From Stomorhina lunata (taxonomy: Eukaryota; Arthropoda; Insecta; Diptera; Rhiniidae): a stretch of DNA of 64,000 nt. The first letter of the stretch is position 1; each line of letters starts with the position of its first letter. Positions 12,601 through 25,500 of this stretch are shown piece after piece. Below the pieces are notes generated by a model. That model worked only from the letters and a program-made list of their open reading frames with translations. It searched no databases and was not told the DNA's origin. Position numbers and translations under genes: made by a program. The stretch is taken from contig OW121743.1 in the NCBI GenBank assembly GCA_933228675.1, positions 54,376,903-54,440,902 on the forward strand, read 5' to 3'.

Positions 12601-13975
12601 TATAGAAAAATTTGTATAACCAAAAAATTTCTTTAGAAAAATTCCTATAACGAAAAAATTTCTTTAGAAGAATTTCCATAACGAAAATTTTTCTTTAGAA
12701 AAATTTCTATAACGAAATTTTATAACGAAAAATTTTCTATAGAAAATTTTTTATAACGAAAAATTTTCTATAGAAAATTTTTTATAACGAAAAATTTTCT
12801 ATAGAAAATTTTTTATAACGAAAAATTTTCTATAGAAAATTTTTTATAACGAAAAATTTTCTATAGAAAAATTTTTTTAAAGAAAAATTTTCTATAGAAT
12901 ATTTTTTTAACAAAAGTTTTTTTAACAAAAAATTTTTTATGGAAAAATACTTTTAACGAAAAATTTTCCATAGAAAAATTTTTTTAACGAAAAATTTTCC
13001 ATAGAAAAATTTTTTTAACGAAAAATTTTCTATAGAAAAATTTTTTTAACGAAAAATTTTCTATGAAAACATTTTTTTAACTAAAAATTTTCTATGGAAA
13101 AAGTTTCTATAGGAAAAAATTTTTTAACGAAAAATTTTCTATAAAAAAAAAAATTTCTATAGAAAACTTTTTATACAAAATTTTTTATAACGAAAAATTT
13201 TTTATAGACAATTTTTTATAACGAAAAATTGTCTAAGGAAAACTTTTTATAGAAAATTTTATATTTTTACAACGAAAAAATTTCTATAGAAAATTTTTTA
13301 TAACGAAAAAATTTCTATAGAAAATTTTTTATAACGAAAAAATTTCTATAGAAAATTTTTTATAACGAAAAAATTTCTATAGAAAATTTTTTATAACGAA
13401 ATATTTTCTATAGAAAAATATTTATAAGAAAAATTTTAATTAGAAAAACTTTTCTATAGAAAAAATTTTATAACGACATTTTTATAAGACAATTTTTATA
13501 TAGAAAATTTTCCGTTATAAAAATTTTAGCTAAAGAAAATTTTTCTTTGTAAAAACTTTTCTATAGAAAATTAATCGTTTTAAAAATTTTCTATAGAATA
13601 ATTTTCGGTAGTAAATATTTCTATAAACAATTTTTATAACCAATAATTTTGTATAGAAAAGTTTTTGTACAGAAAAATTTTCTTTAGCAAAAATTTTTTT
13701 AATGAAAAGTTTTCTTTAGCAAAAATTTTTATAAGGTAAAATTGTTTATAGTAAAATTTGTATAATGAAAAATTTTTATAACGAAAAATTTTCTATAGAA
13801 AAATTTTTGTAACGAAAAATTTTTTATAGAAAAATTTTTATAACAAAAAATTTTCTATAGAAAAATTTTCTTAAGAAAAATTTTTATAACGAAAAATTTT
13901 TTAAAGAAAGGAAATTTTTTTATCAAAAAATTTTCAATAGAAAAATTTTGATTACGAAAAATTTCCTATAGAAGT
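9601..13975 (-). repeat. Minisatellite array 2, ~30-31-bp unit, reverse polarity of array 1
   Basis: The unit reads 'aacgaaaaattttctatag' then 'aaaattttttt'. It is the reverse complement of the array 1 type. A homogeneous block with 'atttgttttaacg' units appears twice (about 10890-11230 and 12170-12510) because of an internal duplication. Confidence 0.95.
10201..12790. repeat. ~1305-bp tandem segmental duplication within array 2
   Basis: Rare variants recur at fixed offset: 'ttcttaaacg' at 10231 and 11536, 'gaaagatag' at 10395 and 11700, 'acgaattct' at 10496 and 11801, all 1305 bp apart. Near the end ('tttgtataac' at 11336 and 12611) the offset drops to 1275, about one unit less. Confidence 0.9.
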
Positions 13976-16080
13976 TTATATTTCATATGAGACTTACATT
14001 TATAAAAGATATAATTAATTTTTGATTAAGTGCTGACATTGAAGTCCTAAAAAGTTTATTAATAAATTATTACAATTTAAATTCAAACGATTTTCAACAA
14101 TTTTTTAAGTGTGGAGCCTCAATTAATAACTGAATTACGAATACACGTAATTTTCATCAAATGCATTTGAGCCGCAAACACTTCATCAAACCAAAGTGAC
14201 CACTTGCATTTCAAAAGTTTGAACAAATTAAAACAATGTTTATGTGATTTCTATATTAAAATACATTTTTCTTTGGATTAACATAAAATTTCAATAAATT
14301 TTAAAGAAATTTGTTTTGTTTCTTTCAACCAAGTGTGAAATTTAAAGCAAAAACAAAAAAAGTTACGGAAAGCCAATAAATTAACATTTCAAACGCTTTG
14401 TCAGTTTTGTTTGCGCTTGAGTTTCAAGTCGAAAAAAGAAAAGTTGCATGTCAAATGTTTTGTGAATAATTTAAGTGTCCGTTTAAAAAAAAAGTGATTA
14501 TTTTATTACTGTCGGGGTATTTAGGGAATTACAAAATCTCTTTACATTTTACAAAGCGATTTTGAATCGAAAGTGAATGAGTGCATTTGTGTTCAAGTGC
14601 TCATGTGACTTTGGAGCAGAGATGGCCAAATATTGAGTTTGTTGCCACTTGTGGTAGGGAAGTAAATAAAGCTTTTTTTTTACAAACTTTCACAAAAACT
14701 TTAATCATTCGCTATTAGATATTTGAGAGATTTGAAGTTACACTAATACAACCTTAATATGCTTATAAGTTACTGGGCATCACTGCTTTGATGGACAAGT
14801 GCTATCAACTTGTCGTACATCTTCATGATGTTGGACATGTCGTCAACGTCTTCTTCAACCAGTTGACATGGTCAATTGAAAGTTTTATTATTTTCTTTAT
14901 ATTTGTTTTTTTACGAGATTTTTGCTAAATGGGTTAATAACTTATTAGCAGACTAACACACGTTTCAGATTTTTTCTCAAGAAATTTTTATAAGATTAAT
15001 TATTGTCTGTATCTTCAAAAGAAAAATATGAAATCTAATGAATTTAAGTTTCGTGATAAGATTTATAATGAATTTCTTTTTACATTCGCATCTCATTTTG
15101 AATTTTTTCGTCGTGTGTCCTTAATACTGATTACAAAGTAGACAAAATGTAATGAGTTTGAGTTTTCAATACAAGAAACCATAAATTTCACACAATTTGA
15201 ATATAGAAAGTAACAATGAACTAAATTTTGTCCACCTTGTAAACAGTCAAAGGGACATAAGAGAAAAAGTCATTACACTGATCAACAGCCAGAATTAAAT
15301 TTTTACTCATGCTGCATTATCGGATAGTATTTTGTGAACTAGTGTTAACAATTTTTTTCTCTCCACTATCTAAAGCTCCACTTTATAAACCCACTTTTTT
15401 TCTTCAAACTTTTCCTTAAGTTTGGCAAAAATTTTAACTTCCCGTATTTAAATTTCTATATAAGAATTCAGATTTTTTCCTTTTTCAAACCCAAAAGGTG
15501 CAAAATACTATCATGTTTTACTGCAATCGCTAACAAATTATATTTAAACCAAAGAAATATATCAAATAAAACCTAAAACGTGACCATATTTTAAAACAAT
15601 AAAACTTATGTTCGAACATTCAGTCAATTGTAGTCATTGTAATAAATTATTTTGTAATAAACTTTTTCAGTTCAAATGTTGGTTTTTGCGCTTTTTCTAA
15701 ACAATAGCTCCCAGAGCTTTAAAGTTAAATGTGCTAAAATTGTAATAATTCAAACTTTTTTTTTATAAATGAGGTAATATTTATATTTAAGAAAAATTAA
15801 CTAATAGTAAAAGTAAATACGACTATTTATTGGGTATTTAAAAAAGTAGGAAGACAAATTTTTGGTTGACGGATCTAAAACTGCATATCTTTAGTAATAA
15901 TAACTTAAGGAGGCTACCCTGTAGCTCGTTTGAAACATTGCATCCTAGGCTTTACTTTGACGAAAATATTGTATAAATCACATTAATATGTAAAAAGTTA
16001 TATACTTTTGAAATTAGGTACAACTTTTAACATTTTTCAAAATTGTAAGAATGCGTCGCAGGCTTATTTTGGGCGACCAA
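13976..16080. other. Unique intergenic region
   Basis: Non-repetitive DNA between arrays, mostly without recognisable features. The exception is the probable retrocopy at 14673-14871, described separately. Confidence 0.6.
14673..14871 (-). pseudogene. Probable 5'-truncated processed retrocopy (gene not recognised)
   Basis: On the minus strand an open frame from 14871 to a TAA at 14770-14772 encodes a hydrophilic C-terminus containing VEEDVDDMSNIMKMYDKLI and ending HQSSDAQ. Codons such as GAC, ATC, AAG and TAC stand out from the AT-rich surroundings. It is followed by about 65 bp of 3'UTR-like sequence, a variant poly(A) signal ATTAAA (14700-14705), 18 nt, then a run of nine A (14673-14681). 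That order is the classic signature of a processed mRNA inserted into DNA. Upstream in frame there is a TGA (14872-14874) and no splice acceptor. I see no target-site duplication. The alternative is a genuine terminal exon. I do not recognise the protein. Confidence 0.5.
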
Positions 16081-19000
16081 TCATTGATAATCGTTACTTT
16101 TCATAGGAAATTTTTCAAAAATTTACTTTTCATAGGAAATTTTTCAAAAATTTACTTTTCATAGGAAATTTTTCAAAAATTTACTTTTCATAGGAAATTT
16201 TTCAAAAATTTTCTTTTTATAAGAAATTTTTCAAAAATTTACTTTTTATAGGAAATTTTTAAAAAATTTACTTTTTATAGGAAATTTTTTAAAAATTTAC
16301 TTTTTATAGGAAATTTTTTAAAAATTTACTTTTTATAGGAAATTTTTCAGAAATTTAATTTTAATAGGAAATTTTTCAAAAATTTACTTTTTATAGGAAA
16401 TTTTTCAAAAATTTACTTTTTATAGGAAATTTTTCAAAAATTTACTTTTTATAGGAAATTTTTCAAAAATTTACTTTTTATAATAAATTTTTCAAAAATT
16501 TACTTTTTATAGGAAATTTTTCAAAAATTTACTTTATATAGGAAATTTTTAAAAAATTTACTTTTTATAAGAAATTTTTCAAAAATTTACTCTTTATAGG
16601 AAATTTTTTCAAAAATTTACTTTTTTCAGGGAATTTTTTAAAAATTTACTTTTTATAGGAAATTTTTCATAAATTTACTTTTAATAGAAAATTTTTCAAA
16701 AATTTACTTTTTTTTTAGGAAATTTTTCAAAAACTTACTTTTTATAGGAAAATTTTCAAAAATTAACTTTTTATATATAATTTTTCAATAATTTAATTTT
16801 TATAGGAAATTTTTCAAAAATTTACTTTTTATGGAAATTTTTCAAAAATTTACTTTTTATAGGAAATTTTCCAAAAATTTACTTTTTATAGGAAATTTTT
16901 TAAAAATTTGCTTTTGATAGGAAATTTTTCAAAAATTAACTTTTTATAGGAAATTTTTCAAAAATTTACTTTCAATAGAAAATTTTTCAAAAATTTACTT
17001 TTAATAGGAAATTTTTCAAAAATTTACTTTTAATAGGAAATTTTTCAAAAATTTACTTTTTATAGGAAATTTTTCAAAAATTTATATTATAGGAAATTTT
17101 TCATAAATTTACTTTTTATAGGAAATTTTTCAAAAATTTACTTTTTATAGGAAATTTTTCAAAAATTTACTTTTTATAGGAAATTTTTCAAAAATTTACT
17201 TTTTATATGAAATTTTTCAAGAATTTACTTTTTATAGGAAATTTTTCAAAAATTTACTTTTTATGGGAAATTTTTCAAAAATTTTCTTTTTATAGGAAAT
17301 TTTTCAAAAATTTACTTTTAATAGGAAATTTTTCAAAAATTTACTTTTTTTTAGGAAATTTTTCAAAAATTGACTTTTTTTTAGGAAGTTTTTCAAAAAT
17401 TTACTTTTTTTAAGGAAATTTTTCAAAAATTTTCTTTTTTTTAGGAAATTTTTCAAAAATTTACTTTTTATAGGAAAATTTTCAAAAATTTACTTTTTAT
17501 TGGAAAATTTTCAAAAATTTACTTTTTATAGGAAATTTTTCAAAAATTTACTTTTTATAGGAAATTTTTCAAAAATTTACTTTTTATAGCAAATTTTTCA
17601 AAAATTTACTTTTTATAGGAAATTTTTCAAAAATTTACTTTTTTTTAGGAAATTTTTCAAAAATTTACTTTTTTTAAGGAAATTTTTCAAAAATTTACTT
17701 TTTTTTAGGAAATTTTTCAAAAATTTACTTTTGATATGAAATTTTTCAAAAATTTACTTTTGATATGAAATTTTTCAAAAATTTACTTTTTATAGGAAAT
17801 TTTTCAAAAATTTACATTTTATAGGAAATTTTTCAAAAATTTACTTTTTATAGGAAATTTTTTCAAAAATTTACTTTTTTATAGGAAATTTTTCAAAAAT
17901 TTACTTTTTATAGGAAATTTTTCAAAAATTTACTTTTTATAGTAAATTTTTCACAAATTTACTTTTTATAGGAAATTTTTCACAAATTTACTTTTTATGG
18001 GAAATTTTTCAAAAATTTTCTTTTTATAGGAAATTTTTCAAAAATTTACATTTTATAGGAAATTTTTCAAAAATTTACTTTTTATAGGAAATTTTTTCAA
18101 AAATTTACTTTTTTATAGGAAATTTTTCAAAAATTTACTTTTTATAGGAAATTTTTCAAAAATTTACATTTTATAGGAAATTTTTCAAAAATTTACTTTT
18201 TATAGGAAATTTTTTCAAAAATTTACTTTTTTATAGGAAATTTTTCAAAAATTTACTTTTTATAGGAAATTTTTCAAAAATTTACTTTTTATAGGAAATT
18301 TTTCACAAATTTACTTTTTATAGGAAATTTTTCAAAAATTTACTTTTTATATGAAATTTTTCAAGAATTTACTTTTTATAGGAAATTTTTCAAAAATTTA
18401 CTTTTTATGGGAAATTTTTCAAAAATTTTCTTTTTATAGGAAATTTTTCAAAAATTTACTTTTTATATGAAATTTTTCAAGAATTTACTTTTTATAGGAA
18501 ATTTTCCAAAAATTTACTTTTTATAGGAAATTTTTTAAAAATTTGCTTTTGATAGGAAATTTTTCAAAAATTAACTTTTTATAGGAAATTTTTCAAAAAT
18601 TTACTTTCAATAGGAAATTTTTCAAAAATTTACTTTTAATAGGAAATTTTTCAAAAATTTACTTTTAATAGGAAATTTTTCAAAAATTTACTTTTTATAG
18701 GAAATTTTTCAAAAATTTACTTTTTATAGGAAATTTTTCAAAAATTTACTTTTTATAGGAAATTTTTCAAAAATTTACTTTTTATATGAAATTTTTCAAG
18801 AATTTACTTTTTATAGGAAATTTTTCAAAAATTTACTTTTTATGGGAAATTTTTCAAAAATTTTCTTTTTATAGGAAATTTTTCAATAATATACTTTTTA
18901 TAGGAAATTTTTCAAAAATTTACTTTTAATAGGAAATTTTTCAAAAATTTACTTTTAATAGGAAATTTTTCAAAAATTTACTTTTTTTTAGGAAATTTTT

Positions 19001-21055
19001 CAAAAATTGACTTTTTTTTAGGAAGTTTTTCAAAAATTTACTTTTTTTAAGGAAATTTTTCAAAAATTTACTTTTTTTTAGGAAATTTTTCAAAAATTTA
19101 CTTTTTATAGGAAAATTTTCAAAAATTTACTTTTTATTGGAAAATTTTCAAAAATTTACTTTTTATAGGAAATTTTTCAAAAATTTACTTTTTATAGGAA
19201 ATTTTTCAAAAATTTACTTTTTATAGCAAATTTTTCAAAAATTTACTTTTTATAGGAAATTTTTCAAAAATTTACTTTTTTTTAGGAAATTTTTCAAAAA
19301 TTTACTTTTTTTTAAGGAAATTTTTCAAAAATTTACTTTTTTTTTAGGAAATTTTTCAAAAATTTACTTTTGATATGAAATTTTTCAAAAATTTACTTTT
19401 GATATGAAATTTTTCAAAAATTTACTTTTTATAGGAAATTTTTCAAAACCTTACTTTTTATAGGATATTTTTCAAAAATTTTGCAAAAATTAACTTTTTA
19501 TAGAAATTTTTTCAAAAATTTACTTTTTATAGGAAATTTTTCAAAAATTTACTTTTTATAGGAAATTTTTCAAAAATTTACTTTTTATAGGATATTTTTT
19601 CAAAAATTTACTTTTTTATAGGAAATTTTTCAAAAATTTACTTTTTATAGGAAATTTTTCAAAAATTTACTTTTTATAGGAAATTTTTCACAAATTTACT
19701 TTTTATAGGAAATTTTTAAAAAATTTTGCAAAAATTAACCTTTTATGGGAAATTTTTCAAAAATTTACTTTTTATAGGAAATTTTTCAAAAATTTACTTT
19801 TTATAGGAAATTTTTCAAAAATTTACTTTTTATAGGAAATTTTTCCAAAATTTACTTTTTATAGGAAATTTTTCAAAAATTTACTTTTTATAGGAAATTT
19901 TTCCAAAATTTACTTTTTATAGGAAATTTTTCAAAAATTTACTTTTTATAGGAAATTTTTCAAAAATTTACTTTTTATAGGAAATTTTTTAAAAATTTAC
20001 TTTTTATAGGAAATTTTTCAAAAATTTACTTTTTATAGGAAATTTTTCAAAAATTTACTTTTTATAGGATATTTTTCAAAAATTTTGCAAAAATTAACTT
20101 TTTATAGAAATTTTTTAAAAAATTTACTTTTTATAGGAAATTTTTCAAAAATTTACTTTTTATAGGAAATTTTTCAAAAATTTACTTTTTATAGGAAATT
20201 TTTTCAAAAATTTACTTTTTTATAGGAAATTTTTCAAAAATTTACTTTTTATAGGAAATTTTTCAAAAATTTACTTTTTATAGTAAATTTTTCACAAATT
20301 TACTTTTTATAGGAAATTTTTCACAAATTTACTTTTTATAGGAAATTTTTCAAAAATTTACTTTTTATAGGAAATTTTTCAAAAATTTACTTTTTATAGG
20401 AAAATTTTCAAAAATTTACTTTTTATAGGAAATTTTTCAAAAATTTACTTTTTATAGGAAATTTTTCAAAAATTTACTTTTTATAGGAAATTTTTCAAAA
20501 ATTTACTTTTGATATGAAATTTTTCAAAAATTTACTTTTTATAGGAAATTTTTCAAAACCTTACTTTTTATAGGATATTTTTCAAAAATTTACTTTTTAT
20601 AGGAAATTTTTCAAAAATTTACTTTTTATATGAAATTTTTCAAAAATTTACTTTTTATAGGAAATTTTTCAAAAATTTACTTTTTATAGGAAATTTTTCA
20701 AAAATTTACTTTTTATAGGAAATTTTTCAAAAATTTACTTTTAATAGGAAATTTTTCAAAAATTTACTTTTTATTGGAAATTTTTCAAAAATTTACTTTT
20801 TATTGGAAATTTTTCAAAAATTTACTTTTTATTGGAAATTTTTCAAAAATTTACTTTTTATTGGAAATTTTTCAAAAATTTACTTTTTATAGGAATTTAT
20901 TTTCAAAAACTTACTTTTTATAGGAATTTATTTTAAAAAACTTACTTTTTATAGGATTTTTTTTTTCGAAAATTTACTTTTTATAGGAATTTTTTCGAAA
21001 ATTAACTTTTTATAGAAATTTTTTTTCGAAATTTACTTTTTATAGGAATTTTGCT
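16081..21055 (+). repeat. Minisatellite array 3, 29-bp unit ('ggaaatttttcaaaaattta' type)
   Basis: About 170 units of 'ggaaatttttcaaaaattta' plus 'ctttttata'. Variants include 'gatatg', 'ttttttagg', 'aatagg' and 'tattgg'. Units near 20.7-20.9 kb share 'tattgg', showing local homogenisation. The last units (20.9-21.05 kb) degenerate. Short open frames inside it (for example 17207-17413) are by-products of the repeat. Confidence 0.97.
16900..19440. repeat. ~1635-bp segmental duplication inside array 3
   Basis: The variant string 'tttgcttttgatagg' occurs at 16907 and 18542 (offset 1635) and 'tattggaaaattttc' at 17499 and 19136 (offset 1637). Intervening variants come in the same order in both copies. 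Confidence 0.85.
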
Positions 21056-21395
21056 ATGAAAAATATTTGGCAACATTTTTTGAAATAAAATTTTTCGTTT
21101 TATTTGTTTTGAAAGTGGTAAGTCCCATACATTTTTCAATTCAAAAATTAATATTTAAAAATGTTTGTTTTGAAAGTGTTATAAGTCCATTCAACCCGCT
21201 AAAAAACGCATTTCCAAATGGTTTTTATAAATTTATTTTTATGAAAGAAAAAATTTGATATGTTCTGATCAAAACTTAAGATTTAATTTACTAAAATTGG
21301 TCATCTATATTTTTAAAAACACTTAAACGCAAAATCCTTTTTATCTTAATTTAAAAAAATGGACTTAATCCACTTTCAAAATAAGGTCTTCATAT
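21056..21395. repeat. Remnant of inverted-repeat element with 'ttttgaaagtgg' ends
   Basis: Copies of 'gttttgaaagtggtaagtcc' (21108) and 'gttttgaaagtgttataagtcc' (21163) face the inverted 'ggacttaatccactttcaaaa' (21361). The same end sequence bounds the elements at 40201-41794 and 42130-42341. Confidence 0.55.
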
Positions 21396-21810
21396 ATATT
21401 CTGAATCCTTATGAAATTCTAAGACGGTTGAGCGATGTCTGTCTATTGAAATAGGGGAGTTCTGTCCGTCTGGCCGTCAAATCAAAGCGCGAAAGCGCCT
21501 TAAGGAAAAGAGCTAGGGGGGCAAAATTTAACAAAAGTATTTTTGATATGTTAAAGAAGCTGTGTAACGGGCGAAATCAGTGAAGGCTATTAAATTAGAA
21601 ACTATGATAGCTATGTTAAACTATAAAGCTTAGTCAAGAAGATTTGTCCAAAGATTCTACCATCAATACCAATTAGCGTAACAATTTTTTTCGAATTTCG
21701 TCCACATTTTGAAATAGCTGCACCCTCGTAGATATGTTTCTAAATTTAACATAATTTGATGGTGGGTATATAAGATTCGGCCCAGCCGAATATAATTTTT
21801 TTTATGAAAT
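21396..21810 (+). mobile_element. Interspersed repeat, 'attcggcccagccgaat' family, short copy
   Basis: Runs from 'ctgaatccttatgaaattctaagacgg' through 'gcgatgtctgtc' to 'ggtgggtatataagattcgg cccagccgaat'. The 31.25-33.0 kb element is a longer, reverse-complement relative. No ORF. The palindromic 'attcggc...gccgaat' end is the family hallmark. Confidence 0.65.
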
Positions 21811-21987
21811 TAACAAAATTTCTAACTTTTCATAAATTGTATCAAGAATATACGAGTAAAAATTAAACAAGTTACCTAAAAAAATAAAATATTTATTTTT
21901 AAAATTTTCAAATCCTCATAAACTTATTGTCATTTCTAATTAAAATTTAATTAAAAAAAAACTATTAAAGGCAAAATAAAACACTAA

Positions 21988-22577
21988 ATGGATAAAATCC
22001 CTTTTAACTTCCAAGAATATGCAGAAGAACTTTACAATCTCCTAAAAAATCGTATAAAAAAAATTCACGAAATCGACGAGGACAATCTGAAGACGATTCA
22101 AAGTTTTAAACGAGATGAATATCTTCAGAATATGGAAGCTATGAAAATGATGGCACCATCTGACAAATCTTTAAAATTTGAACAATACGAAATCCAATGG
22201 TAGAGTCTGGAGGAATTTAATAAAGAAAATGAAAATCAGCTAGAAAAGTTGAGGCAACAAATTGAAATTTACAATTTGGAAAATGAAAAAAAGCAGAGAA
22301 AAATTGCAGATGATATCAAAAATATCAAATTTGATAAATTTGAAAAATATTTTGAGAACTTAAAGGAGGGGTTAATAATGGAAAAGATCTGAAAGAATCC
22401 AAAATTCAAAATAATTCAAAATTTTGCTTGTAAGTGTATTTTTCTTTTGTAACGTTTTGTAACGTTTAATTAAATATATTTTATTTGTTGAATTACGGCA
22501 TTTGTCAGGAATCGAAATATGAAAATTTTTAAACGAATTTGTATTGCATATTTTAAGGAGGTAAAATCAAATTATCA
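21988..22577 (+). pseudogene. Coiled-coil gene with in-frame stop, frameshift and a 79-bp intron
   Basis: The ATG at 21988 (context acactaaATGg) opens a frame starting MDKIPFNFQEYAEELYN, rich in Glu/Lys/Asn. After 71 codons comes TAG (22201-22203). The same frame then stays clearly coding-like for 62 more codons (SLEEFNKENENQLEKLRQQ...; heptad-like coiled coil) to a TGA at 22390. A one-base shift at GGAGGGG (22365-22371) would continue the protein (NNGKDLKESK...) to a consensus donor GTAAGT at 22430. An acceptor ending 'tttgtcag' at 22508 gives a 79-bp intron, typical for flies. Exon 2 (from 22509) is in frame, reads [19 protein letters not shown], then enters the CAGACAGACA satellite. Two lesions suggest a pseudogene. 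Stop readthrough or sequencing error are alternatives. Family not recognised. Confidence 0.6.
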
Positions 22578-25500
22578 GACACAGACAGACACAGACAGAC
22601 ACAGACAGACACAGACAGACACAGACAGACACAGACAGACACAGACAGACACAGACAGACACAGACAGACACAGACAGACACAGACAGACACAGACAGAC
22701 ACAGACAGACACAGACAGACACAGACAGACACAGACAGACACAGACAGACACAGACAGACACAGACAGACACAGACAGACACAGACAGACACAGACAGAC
22801 ACAGACAGACACAGACAGACACAGACAGACACAGACAGACACAGACAGACACAGACAGACACAGACAGACACAGACACAGACAGACACAGACAGACACAG
22901 ACAGACACAGACAGACACAGACAGACACAGACAGACACAGACAGACACAGACAGACACAGACAGACACAGACAGACACAGACAGACACAGACAGACACAG
23001 ACAGACACAGACAGACACAGACAGACACAGACAGACACAGACAGACACAGACAGACACAGACAGACACAGACAGACACAGACAGACACAGACAGACACAG
23101 ACAGACACATACAAACACAGACAGACACAGACAGACACAGACAGACACAGACAGACACAGACAGACACAGACAGACACAGACAGACACAGACAGACACAG
23201 ACAGACACAGACAGACACAGACAGACACAGACAGACACAGACAGACACAGACAGACACAGACAGACACAGACAGACACAGACAGACACAGACAGACACAG
23301 ACAGACACAGACAGACACAGACAGACACAGACAGACACAGACAGACACAGACAGACACAGACAGACACAGACAGACACAGACAGATACAGACAGATACAG
23401 ACAGATACAGACAGATACAGACATACACAGACAGATACAGACAGACACAGACAGACACAGACAGACACAGACAGACACAGACAGACACAGACAGACACAG
23501 ACAGACACAGACAGACACAGACAGACACAGACAGACACAGACAGACACAGACAGACACAGACAGACACAGACAGACACAGACAGACACAGACAGACACAG
23601 ACAGACACAGACAGACACAGACAGACACAGACAGACACAGACAGACACAGACAGACACAGACAGACACAGACAGACACAGACAGACACAGACAGACACAG
23701 ACAGACACAGACAGACACAGACAGACACAGACAGACACAGACAGACACAGACAGACACAGACAGACACAGACAGACACAGACAGACACAGACAGACACAG
23801 ACAGACACAGACAGACACAGACAGACACAGACAGACACAGACAGACACAGACAGACACAGACAGACATAGACAGACACAGACAGACACAGACAGACACAG
23901 ACAGACACAGACAGACACAGACAGACACAGACAGACACAGACAGACACAGACAGACACAGACAGACACAGACAGACACAGACAGACACAGACAGACACAG
24001 ACAGACACAGACAGACACAGACAGACACAGACAGACACAGACAGACACAGACAGACACAGACAGACACAGACAGACACAGACAGACACAGACAGACACAG
24101 ACAGACACAGACAGACACAGACAGACACAGACAGACACAGACAGACACAGACAGACACAGACAGACACAGACAGACACAGACAGACACAGACAGACACAG
24201 ACAGACACAGACAGACACAGACAGACACAGACAGACACAGACAGACACAGACAGACACAGACAGACACAGACAGACACAGACAGACACAGACAGACACAG
24301 ACAGACACAGACAGACACAGACAGACACAGACAGACACAGACAGACACAGACAGACACAGACACAGACAGACACAGACAGACACAGACAGACACAGACAG
24401 ACACAGACAGACACAGACAGACACAGACAGACACAGACAGACACAGACAGACACAGACAGACACAGACAGACACAGACAGACACAGACAGACACAGACAG
24501 ACACAGACAGACACAGACAGACACAGACAGACACATACAAACACAGACAGACACAGACAGACACAGACAGACACAGACAGACACAGACAGACACAGACAG
24601 ACACAGACAGACACAGACAGACACAGACAGACACAGACAGACACAGACAGACACAGACAGACACAGACAGACACAGACAGACACAGACAGACACAGACAG
24701 ACACAGACAGACACAGACAGACACAGACAGACACAGACAGACACAGACAGACACAGACAGACACAGACAGACACAGACAGACACAGACAGACACAGACAG
24801 ACACAGACAGATACAGACAGATACAGACAGATACAGACAGATACAGACATACACAGACAGATACAGACAGACACAGACAGACACAGACAGACACAGACAG
24901 ACACAGACAGACACAGACAGACACAGACAGACACAGACAGACACAGACAGACACAGACAGACACAGACAGACACAGACAGACACAGACAGACACAGACAG
25001 ACACAGACAGACACAGACAGACACAGACAGACACAGACAGACACAGACAGACACAGACAGACACAGACAGACACAGACAGACACAGACAGACACAGACAG
25101 ACACAGACAGACACAGACAGACACAGACAGACACAGACAGACACAGACAGACACAGACAGACACAGACACAGACAGACACAGACAGACACAGACAGACAC
25201 AGACAGACACAGACAGACACAGACAGACACAGACAGACACAGACAGACACAGACAGACACAGACAGACACAGACAGACACAGACAGACACAGACAGACAC
25301 AGACAGACACAGACAGACACAGACAGACACAGACAGACACAGACAGACACAGACAGACACAGACAGACACAGACAGACACAGACAGACACAGACAGACAC
25401 AGACAGACACAGACAGACACAGACAGACACAGACAGACACAGACAGACACAGACAGACACAGACAGACACAGACAGACACAGACAGACACAGACAGACAC

